From positions 62,001 to 126,000 of the forward strand of contig NZ_BDDE01000025.1 in the NCBI RefSeq assembly GCF_008327685.1: 64,000 nt of DNA. Reading direction: 5' to 3'. This document shows, one piece after another, positions 17,558 through 24,180 of this stretch (positions are counted from its first letter, which is position 1; the number at the start of each line of letters is the position of its first letter). The position numbers and the translations under genes are program-made. The notes under the pieces are model-generated. The model did no database searches and had not been told where the DNA came from. It saw only the letters and a program-made list of their open reading frames with translations. The stretch is from Actinomadura sp. K4S16 (GTDB lineage Bacteria > Actinomycetota > Actinomycetes > Streptosporangiales > Streptosporangiaceae).

Positions 17558-17784
17558 AACCGGGACCGTTTCGTGGGTGATTTTCCGATATGGCACTTAC
17601 TGGTTCGCTAGCTTTTACTTACCTTCTGCGCCGACCGCCGCCGGAGTGCGTCTCAAGGGGCGAACGGGAGGCGACGCATCCGAACCGCGCAGCGGGTCTT
17701 CGCCGGGCAACCTCACTCCGGATAGTGGAGCGAATGCGGGCATCAGGCCCATTTGCCCAAACAGAGACCGAGGGCGGGATCGGC

Positions 17785-18456
17785 ATGGTGAAGGGGAACG
17801 GGGAAGTACAGCTCAGCTACCGCCTGCTGCTGGCGGTGGACATCCAGGGATACAGCAAGCGCGACACGCGCGAGCAGCTGCACGCGCAGCGGCTGCTGTC
17901 GGAGGCGCTCGACGGCGCCGCCCGCGGCGTCGGCCTCGACCGCGCCGGCTGGGACAAGCAGGTCGGCGGGGACGGCGAGCTCGCCACGCTGCCGGAGGGC
18001 GTCGACCCGGCGACGGTGGCCGGCGACTTCGTGATCCTCCTCGACGAGGCGCTGCGCGAGGCCAACCGGGACGCCGGGCGCTTCCGGCTCCGCGTGCGGC
18101 TCTCGCTGCACCACGGCACGCTCACGGCCGGGCCGTTCGGTCCCGCCGGCGACGCGCCCATCGTCGTCCAGCGGCTGCTGGACGCGACGCCGCTGCGCCG
18201 CCTGCTGATCGACGACCCGGACCGCGACCTGGCCTACGTGGTGTCGGACTCGCTGTTCGAGGACGTCGTGCGGACCGGGTTCTGCGCCCTGCCGCCGCGC
18301 GGCTTCCACGCCGTCAAGGTCGTCGCGAAGGGCGCGGTGTTCCGCGGCCACATCCTGACCGGCCGCGCCGCCCGCGAGGGCGACGGCGAGGGGCGGGGCG
18401 GACCGGACTCCCGGTCCGCCCGCGTCCTCGACTTCCCCGCCATGGCCATGGGGTGA
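17785..18456 (+). CDS. Class III nucleotidyl-cyclase-homology protein
   Basis: 223 residues. The fold pattern of class III adenylate/guanylate cyclases is visible: LLLAVDIQGYSKRD with the first metal Asp (Asp19), and QVGGDGELATLPEG with the second (Asp63). The later catalytic Asn/Arg block is replaced by PIVVQRLLDATPLRRLLID, so real cyclase activity is doubtful. Proteins of this kind occur widely in actinobacteria as regulatory modules without known products. The start ATG at 17785 is chosen because coding character begins there; GTG 17788 is an alternative. It is divergent from the ECF sigma gene. Confidence 0.65.
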   Translation: MVKGNGEVQLSYRLLLAVDIQGYSKRDTREQLHAQRLLSEALDGAARGVGLDRAGWDKQVGGDGELATLPEGVDPATVAGDFVILLDEALREANRDAGRFRLRVRLSLHHGTLTAGPFGPAGDAPIVVQRLLDATPLRRLLIDDPDRDLAYVVSDSLFEDVVRTGFCALPPRGFHAVKVVAKGAVFRGHILTGRAAREGDGEGRGGPDSRSARVLDFPAMAMG

Positions 18457-18476
18457 CGGGGCAGTGACCGTCGGGG

Positions 18477-19253
18477 CTAGTCACCCAGCAGGGCGGCGAG
18501 GAGGCGGTTGTCGCCGCGCTGCCAGAGCGTCCCGGCCTCGGCGAAGCCGGCGTCGCGGAGCGCCTCGACATGGGTGGACAGCAGCTCCGACTCCGACCCG
18601 TGGTGGCCGGTCGTCTCGTCCCGGGCCCGCACCCGCAGCTCGGCGAGGTCCGGATCGGCGGCGATCGCGGCCCACCACTGGTCCCAGCCCTCGGGGCGGT
18701 CCCCGGCGAACCGGCGCGCCTGCTCGCGCTCGCGCAGGGCGACGTCGAGGGCCGCGAGGCCCGGAGTCCGGTCCTCCACCCCCAGGTTGTCGCCGTTGAG
18801 GAACAGGCCGCGGGGCCGCAGCACCCGCGCCAGCTCGCCGTAGGCGACGCGGAGCTGCTCGCCCGAGAGCCAGTGCAGGGCGGTCGTGCTGACCGCGGCG
18901 TCGGCCTGCCGGTCCAGCCGCAGCCGGGCCGCCCAGCCGGGCTCGCGCAGGTCCAGCTCGGCGAAGGCCAGGTTCGGCCGGCCGGCGTGCGCGGCGCGGC
19001 CGAGCGACAGCAGCAGCGGGTCGGCGTCGACCGCGACCACGGTCGCGCGGGGGAGGCGGTCCAGGATCCGGCCGGCGAGCGAGCCCGGCCCGCAGCCGAG
19101 GTCGAGGACGAGCGGGTCGGGGCGTCCGGTCGCGGCCTCCAGCGCGTCGATGAGGGCGGTGAACCGCTCCTCGCGGTCCGGGACGTAGCCCTCCTGCTGG
19201 ACGTCCCAGCGGGCGGTCCACGCGCTCGCGACCTCGTGGCTGAGCAGGGTCAT
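18477..19253 (-). CDS. Class I SAM-dependent methyltransferase
   Basis: 258 residues with the Rossmann-like SAM site: motif I LVLDLGCGPGSLAGR at about 48-62, acidic end of strand 2 in VVAVDADPLL, and motif IV region DAAVSTTALHWLSGEQ. Substrate-specificity helices follow. The start at 19253 has AGGAGG upstream. The methyl acceptor cannot be told from sequence. It shares a 70-base divergent gap with the CGNR gene, so the two may be controlled together. Confidence 0.85.
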   Translation of the reverse strand: MTLLSHEVASAWTARWDVQQEGYVPDREERFTALIDALEAATGRPDPLVLDLGCGPGSLAGRILDRLPRATVVAVDADPLLLSLGRAAHAGRPNLAFAELDLREPGWAARLRLDRQADAAVSTTALHWLSGEQLRVAYGELARVLRPRGLFLNGDNLGVEDRTPGLAALDVALREREQARRFAGDRPEGWDQWWAAIAADPDLAELRVRARDETTGHHGSESELLSTHVEALRDAGFAEAGTLWQRGDNRLLAALLGD

Positions 19254-19286
19254 GGCCCCTCCTGTGACTGTCGTATAACCTTTGGG

Positions 19287-19318
19287 CAGTTACAGTGTGA
19301 ACCGGAAAGGTGTAACTG
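19287..19318. promoter_or_regulatory. Inverted repeat CAGTTAC ... GTAACTG before the CGNR gene
   Basis: Perfect 7-base inverted repeat, arms 19287-19293 and 19312-19318 with 18 bases between, centred just upstream of the GTG at 19324 and in the gap shared with the methyltransferase. A looser pair ATAACCTTT / AAAGGTGTA overlaps it. It may be an operator or a hairpin in the leader. Confidence 0.35.
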
Positions 19319-19323
19319 GTCAA

Positions 19324-19887
19324 GTGGATTTCAACAGTCATACCGATGCGGTGGTGCAGGCCGCCGCCGGCCTGGTCAACGAGCTGACGCCGGGGGAGCG
19401 GCGCGGCCGCGCCTACACCCCGCCCCCGCCGCCCGCGCTCGCCGCCGCCGTCACCGATGTCCTCCACGGCGTCGGGTACGGATCGCGCGCCACCGAGGAT
19501 GAACTGCCCGTGCTCGCCGCCGTCGCGCGCGAGCTGCGCATCGTGTTCGACGCCGTGGCCGCCGGCGACGTCGACGGCGCCGCCGAGCAGGTCAACCGGA
19601 TCCTGGAGAAGACCGAGGCCCGGCCCCGGCTGGAACGCCACGACGGGCAGCCGTGGCACGTCCACTACCACGGCGCCGACGAGAACGACTGGGCCGGACC
19701 GTGCGCCACCGGCCTCGCCATCGTCATCGGCAGCGAGCTGCACGACCGCCTCGGCGTCTGCACCGCGCCGCACTGCGACCGCGTCTACGTCGACACCTCC
19801 CGGAACGGCACCCGCCGGTTCTGCTCCACCGCCTGCCAGAACCGCGTCAAGGCCGCCGCGTTCCGCGCCCGCGCGCAGTCGTCCTGA
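19324..19887 (+). CDS. ABATE/CGNR zinc-finger protein, probable stress-type regulator
   Basis: 187 residues. The N-terminal ABATE-like domain starts FNSHTDAVVQAAAGLVNEL and runs to about residue 120. The C-terminal zinc finger is CTAPHCDRVYVDTSRNGTRR, then FCSTACQNRVKAAAFRAR, giving a Cx4C...Cx3C pattern with a CGNR variant (CQNR). These proteins are putative DNA-binding regulators common in actinobacteria. The GTG at 19324 is the preferred start because the domain begins there; upstream in-frame TTG and GTG codons lie in the inverted-repeat region. Divergent from the methyltransferase. Confidence 0.85.
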   Translation: MDFNSHTDAVVQAAAGLVNELTPGERRGRAYTPPPPPALAAAVTDVLHGVGYGSRATEDELPVLAAVARELRIVFDAVAAGDVDGAAEQVNRILEKTEARPRLERHDGQPWHVHYHGADENDWAGPCATGLAIVIGSELHDRLGVCTAPHCDRVYVDTSRNGTRRFCSTACQNRVKAAAFRARAQSS

Positions 19888-19940
19888 CCGGGCCCCCGGG
19901 CCGGTGGTGCGACATTTCCGGGTCGTTGTAGCGTGTGGCG

Positions 19941-20390
19941 ATGATCCAGGCCACCGCCACCACCGCCGCCTCGCCCGAGGACCTGTTCCGGCATCTCGCC
20001 GTCCCCGAGGCATGGGGCGCCTGGGGCAGGTTCCCCATCCCGGCGAAGCAGACGCGCCGGGGCGACACGACCCCCTACGGCGTCGGCACCGTCAAGAAGA
20101 TCTGGCCGGCCAGCGAGCGGACCGTCGCCTACGAGCCCTACGAGCACTTCGGCTACGTCGCCGTGTCGGGCCTGCCCGTGCGCAGCTACCGCTCGGACGT
20201 CCGGCTGGAGCGCCGGGACGCCGGCACGTTCATCCGCTGGGAGGCGGAGTTCGAGCCGCTGATCCCCGGCACCGGCCCGGTCGTCGGCTTCGCGCTTCGG
20301 CGGATGCTGACGGCCTTCACCCGGTGGCTGCCCGCGCACGTCGAGCACTGCCCGCCCGACTGCCCGGCCCGGCGGGCCGAGGGCGTCTGA
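19941..20390 (+). CDS. SRPBCC/polyketide-cyclase-type ligand-binding protein
   Basis: 149 residues with the START/SRPBCC pattern: MIQATATTAASPEDLFRHL, then GVGTVKKIWPASERTVAYEP, SDVRLERRDAGTFIRWEAEF, and the long C-terminal helix VGFALRRMLTAFTRWLPAHV. The tail CPPDCPARR carries two cysteines. These small helix-grip proteins bind or turn over hydrophobic ligands, but no specific role can be given. ATG 19941 is used; GTG 19935 is two codons upstream. A terminator-like hairpin follows at 20451-20490. Confidence 0.8.
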   Translation: MIQATATTAASPEDLFRHLAVPEAWGAWGRFPIPAKQTRRGDTTPYGVGTVKKIWPASERTVAYEPYEHFGYVAVSGLPVRSYRSDVRLERRDAGTFIRWEAEFEPLIPGTGPVVGFALRRMLTAFTRWLPAHVEHCPPDCPARRAEGV

Positions 20391-20450
20391 CCCGGCCGGA
20401 CGCGCGAGCCGGAGACCGCGCGACCCCCCGCACGGCCTCCGGCGTAAAAG

Positions 20451-20490
20451 GTGCAGGCCGAGAGCACCCCGCAGTTCCCTCGGCCTGCAC
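20451..20490. terminator. 12-bp perfect hairpin between convergent genes
   Basis: GTGCAGGCCGAG (20451-20462) pairs exactly with CTCGGCCTGCAC (20479-20490) around a 16-base loop. It lies between the stop codons of the SRPBCC and GMC genes and can serve as a bidirectional terminator. Confidence 0.7.
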
Positions 20491-20504
20491 GACCATGGAC
20501 CCCT

Positions 20505-22949
20505 TCAGGCGGGGTCGGGACCGTAGACCTCCCACAGCTCCCCGGCGAAGAACCTGCCGAAGTCGAGCAGCCTGCCCGCCCCGTCCGGTCCCGTCGTGCG
20601 GAAGGTCGTCAGCTGCCGCGCGAAGTCGGTCAGCTGGATGTGCAGCACGCCCGCCGCGACGATCTCCGCGCCGTCCTTCTCGTCCTCGGCGACGTGGCCG
20701 TCCAGCAGCCGCACGTAGAGGGTGGAGGTGTCCGGCCAGATCCGCGTCGGCGGCCCGTGCAGGACGTTCTTGTGCCCGCTCAGCGTGCGCCGCCGGCCCT
20801 CGCCGTCGGTGTAGAAGAGCCGGTACTTCATCAGCCGCCGGTCCTCGGAGCCGTCCGCGACGAACAGGTTGAACGTGCCCCGCTCCACCGGGCGGCGGCC
20901 GCCGTGCCCGCCCGCGTCGACCCACCCCGCGGCGGTCGCCTCGTGGGCCGCCTCGGCGAGGAACCGCTCGGTGTCCGCCGCGGTGATCGTCAGGCGGAAC
21001 GACAGGGGCAGCCGCCCCTCGGCCAGCTCGCCGATCCGCGTGTCGGTCTCCCCGTAGGTGACGAACCCCTTCATCTCCTCGGTGAACGACAGCGACGTAC
21101 GGCCCGCCGCCGCGGTGGAAGGTCCCCGTGTCCCACCGCGGCTCCCCGAGACCGGACCGTACGCCGAGCCGTTCCCCGCCCCGCCTGGCGAGCCGGCTCC
21201 CCCGGCCGGCTCGGCCCCCGTGGCAGACGGGGCGGTCGTCCCGTCCGCCCCCCGGCGGACGGACGTCTCCAGCAGCCGCGTGGCCAGGCGATCGGCGTGC
21301 GCGGCGATGGTGAGCGAGGGGTTCGGGCCCACCGGGCCGGGCATCGCCGCCCCGTCGGCGATGTAGAGGCCCGGGAACCCGAACACCTCGCCGAAGGCGT
21401 CGCAGACGCCTTCGCCCGGGTGGCCGCCCATGGGGGCGCCGCCCAGCGGATGGACGGTGATGATGCGCTTGCGGAACCACATCGGGTTGTCGGCGTAGTC
21501 GGCGCCGAGCACGTCCGCGATCCCCCGCATCGTCTTGCGGACGCGCTGGAACAGCTCCTCGCTGGTCTCGGCCGTCCAGTCGGCGGTGAGCCGGCCGTCC
21601 TTCAGGCGCAGCCGCCCGTCGGCGGTCTCGCGGCCCATGCCGAGCAGCGGCAGCGAGCTGACCGTCAGCGCCCCGTCGCCGATCAGGTCCGACAGCTCCT
21701 TGGACAGGTTGGTGTCCGGCGCGTCCTTGAAGAACTCGGTGAAGCGGTCCCACAGGAAGGCCACCGCGCGCTCGAACTCCGAGCGGACGTCGAGGCCGTT
21801 CACGATCCAGTCGGTGAACCCCGGGTAGCCGCCGTCCTGGATGTAGGCGCCGGGGCCCGCGCCCGGCACGCCGTCCAGCTCGTCCGGCAGCCGGATCGCC
21901 GTGGTGATCACCGGCCCGCGGCTGGCGCTCAGCGGGCGGACCCGGTTGCGGTCCTTGGCCCGCAGCAGGAACGTCAACAGGTCGCCGTTGCCGCAGAACC
22001 GGGTGCCGAGCGCGGAGCTGAGGCCGGGGAACGCGTCCCTCGACTTCAGCAGCAGGTACGTGGTCCCGTACGTGCCGGCGCCCAGGACGAGCCGGTCGCA
22101 GGTGATCGTCCGGACCGGCAGGCGGCGCTTCTTGGCGCCGAGGTCGGCGTGGTGGACGTAGTCGACCTCGTACCCGCCGCCCGGCCGCGGCCGGATCGCC
22201 TTCACCTCGTGGGAGGTGCGGATGTCGGCGCCGTGGTGCGCCGCGGCCGACAGGTAGTTGTGGTCGAGGCTGTTCTTGGAGCCCTCGTTGCAGCCGATGT
22301 CGCACTCGCCGCACAGCTTGCACGTCAGCCGGCGGGTGCGGTGCAGGTTGCCGTACGCCGGTTCGGCGATCGGCAGGCCCACCCCGGGCGTGCCGCCCGG
22401 TTCGGCGGCGAAGCTCACCGCGAGCGGCGGCAGCGTGCTGTGCAGGCCGAGCTCGGCCGCCGCGTCCTGGAGCGCGTGCGTCTTCGGGGTGTCGTCGTAG
22501 GGGACCCGGTCGAGGGGGTACGGCGTCGCGCCCATCATCCGCTCGACGGCGTCGTAGTGCGGGTCGAGGTCGGCGCGCGAGATCGGCCACGGCTCGTGCT
22601 CGCCGCCGGGGCCCGGCCGGTCGTGCACGAACCAGCGCTCGTCCTTGCGCAGCAGGACGTTCGCGTAGATCAGAGAACCGCCGCCGAGACCGGCCGACAC
22701 GACCGAGTCGCAGCCCTTGAACCCCCACACGTCGTACATCCCGTACAGGCCGGCGTCAGGGTCCCAGAACGCCCGGCCCATCTCGGCGGGGGAGCGGGGG
22801 AAGCTGCCCGGCGGGTACGGCTGCCCGCGCTCCAGCAGGACGACCCGCTGCCCGGCCTCCGCCAGCCGGTACGCCGCGACGGACCCGCCGAACCCGGACC
22901 CGACCACGACCGCGCCGACGTGCTCGACCGCGCCGTTGCCTTCGCTCAT
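20505..22949 (-). CDS. GMC-family FAD oxidoreductase (cholesterol-oxidase-like) with extra C-terminal domain
   Basis: 814 residues. FAD-binding Rossmann motif VVVGSGFGGSVAAYRLAEAG near 14-33, GLGGGSLIYANVLL near 90, a four-cysteine cluster at about 205-225 (LTCKLCGECDIGCNEGSKNS) and the GMC C-terminal block HPLGGAPMGGHPGEG with GLYIADGAAMPGPVGPNPS near 535. A disordered Ala/Gly/Ser-rich linker follows (about 565-610), then a separate 200-residue domain with FRLTITAADTERFLAEAAHE. It oxidises an alcohol, possibly a sterol, but the substrate is unproven. It is three bases downstream of the hydrolase and must be co-translated with it. Confidence 0.85.
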   Translation of the reverse strand: MSEGNGAVEHVGAVVVGSGFGGSVAAYRLAEAGQRVVLLERGQPYPPGSFPRSPAEMGRAFWDPDAGLYGMYDVWGFKGCDSVVSAGLGGGSLIYANVLLRKDERWFVHDRPGPGGEHEPWPISRADLDPHYDAVERMMGATPYPLDRVPYDDTPKTHALQDAAAELGLHSTLPPLAVSFAAEPGGTPGVGLPIAEPAYGNLHRTRRLTCKLCGECDIGCNEGSKNSLDHNYLSAAAHHGADIRTSHEVKAIRPRPGGGYEVDYVHHADLGAKKRRLPVRTITCDRLVLGAGTYGTTYLLLKSRDAFPGLSSALGTRFCGNGDLLTFLLRAKDRNRVRPLSASRGPVITTAIRLPDELDGVPGAGPGAYIQDGGYPGFTDWIVNGLDVRSEFERAVAFLWDRFTEFFKDAPDTNLSKELSDLIGDGALTVSSLPLLGMGRETADGRLRLKDGRLTADWTAETSEELFQRVRKTMRGIADVLGADYADNPMWFRKRIITVHPLGGAPMGGHPGEGVCDAFGEVFGFPGLYIADGAAMPGPVGPNPSLTIAAHADRLATRLLETSVRRGADGTTAPSATGAEPAGGAGSPGGAGNGSAYGPVSGSRGGTRGPSTAAAGRTSLSFTEEMKGFVTYGETDTRIGELAEGRLPLSFRLTITAADTERFLAEAAHEATAAGWVDAGGHGGRRPVERGTFNLFVADGSEDRRLMKYRLFYTDGEGRRRTLSGHKNVLHGPPTRIWPDTSTLYVRLLDGHVAEDEKDGAEIVAAGVLHIQLTDFARQLTTFRTTGPDGAGRLLDFGRFFAGELWEVYGPDPA

Positions 22950-22952
22950 CGC

Positions 22953-24047
22953 TCAGCCCGCCTTCCGCTTGAGGAAGTCCACGACCTGCGGGAAGACCTC
23001 GGCGTCGGCGGCGGCGCCCATGAACGGGTCCTGATGGCCGTAGCCGGGCAGGACCGCCAGCTCGTGCAGGCCGGGAGTGATCTTCTCCAGGGTGCGGTGG
23101 CAGACGATGTTGGAGTCGGTGAACACGTGGTTGCGGTCTCCGGTGAGGAACAGGATCGGCGTGGTGACCGTGGCGGCGCGCGACAGGTAGTCGTCCGGCA
23201 GCGCGGCGAGGCGCGGATCGCGCGGGCGGTGCTTCACCGCGCGGCCGGCCTTCACCATCGTGTGCAGGTGCCGGTAGTAGTTGACGTTGCAGGCCCCGAA
23301 CAGGTCGGGCAGCCGGCCGTGCGTGACCGGCGACATCTTCTCGTGCGTGAAGATCGGTTTCCCGCCGCCCCACATGAAGCTGAGCATGTGGCAGGCGGGC
23401 TCGCCGCACTCGCGGTGGAACGGGGCGACCGCCTTGGCGAGCATCCAGCCGCGCGTCAGCACCGGGGCGTGGCCGTACCGGGGGTCGAGGTGGCAGGGCC
23501 CGAGCACGTACTCCATCAGGGCCGGGCCGTAACCCAGCTTGATCTTCGACCAGGTCGGGGTGCGCGGGGTGACCGAGACGCTGTTGCAGACCAGGCTGGC
23601 GACGTCGCTGACGGTGCCGGCGAACAGCGCCATCGAGAACGAGATCGCGCCCACGCAGTGGGTGACCACGTGGACCCGCCGGTCGCCGATGTGGCGCCGC
23701 AGCTCGGCGAGCGCCGCCGGGTGGTCGAGGAGCGCGATGGTGTCCAGGTCGTGGCGCGCGGTCTCGGCGTTGTAGGGGAACCGGCCGCTGATCCGCAGGT
23801 CGACCGCCCACACGTCGCCGAACCCGGCGTCATGCAGGTAGTTCACCATGTTGGTGTGCTCCGGCATGATGTACATGTCGCTGGACGTCGTCAGCCCGTG
23901 CACCAGGAGGACGACGTCGTCGCAGTCGTCCCGGCGGAACCGGGTCAGGGTCAGGCCGAGGCCGTCGTCGGTCGCGAAGGGGTGCACGGACACCTCGGCG
24001 TCGGCGACGCCCGCGTGCGTGAAGCGCGCGATCCGCTGCTGATCCAT
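22953..24047 (-). CDS. Alpha/beta hydrolase with Cys nucleophile elbow, partner of the GMC enzyme
   Basis: 364 residues. VVLLVHGLTTSSDMYI at about 45-60 gives the oxyanion region, and the nucleophile elbow reads VVTHCVGAISFS with Cys131 in place of the usual Ser. Later ILFLTGDRNHVFTDSN supplies the acid and LPGYGHQDPFMG the His. A Cys nucleophile is typical of polyhydroxyalkanoate synthases and some acyltransferases, so acyl transfer rather than hydrolysis is possible. The start is ATG 24047 with GGAGGAG six bases upstream; the ATG at 24053 abuts that site. Forms an operon with the GMC gene. Confidence 0.85.
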   Translation of the reverse strand: MDQQRIARFTHAGVADAEVSVHPFATDDGLGLTLTRFRRDDCDDVVLLVHGLTTSSDMYIMPEHTNMVNYLHDAGFGDVWAVDLRISGRFPYNAETARHDLDTIALLDHPAALAELRRHIGDRRVHVVTHCVGAISFSMALFAGTVSDVASLVCNSVSVTPRTPTWSKIKLGYGPALMEYVLGPCHLDPRYGHAPVLTRGWMLAKAVAPFHRECGEPACHMLSFMWGGGKPIFTHEKMSPVTHGRLPDLFGACNVNYYRHLHTMVKAGRAVKHRPRDPRLAALPDDYLSRAATVTTPILFLTGDRNHVFTDSNIVCHRTLEKITPGLHELAVLPGYGHQDPFMGAAADAEVFPQVVDFLKRKAG

Positions 24048-24115
24048 GGCCATCTCCTCCGCTTCCTGACGGTCCAACCCTGCCAAACGCGGATATCGGC
24101 GCGGCATCGTGGAGA

Positions 24116-24131
24116 ACCCGTACTTACGGGT
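24116..24131 (-). terminator. Short hairpin after the LuxR-type regulator
   Basis: ACCCGT ACTT ACGGGT (24116-24131) is a perfect 6-bp stem; a second small one, CACCC GCC GGGTG, lies at 24139-24151. Both are downstream of the regulator stop at 24181 and upstream of the hydrolase start, so they may end the regulator transcript or be part of the hydrolase promoter. Confidence 0.35.
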
Positions 24132-24180
24132 GCGAGTCACCCGCCGGGTGTACGGGACGTACGTGAACTGAGAGTCGGAT

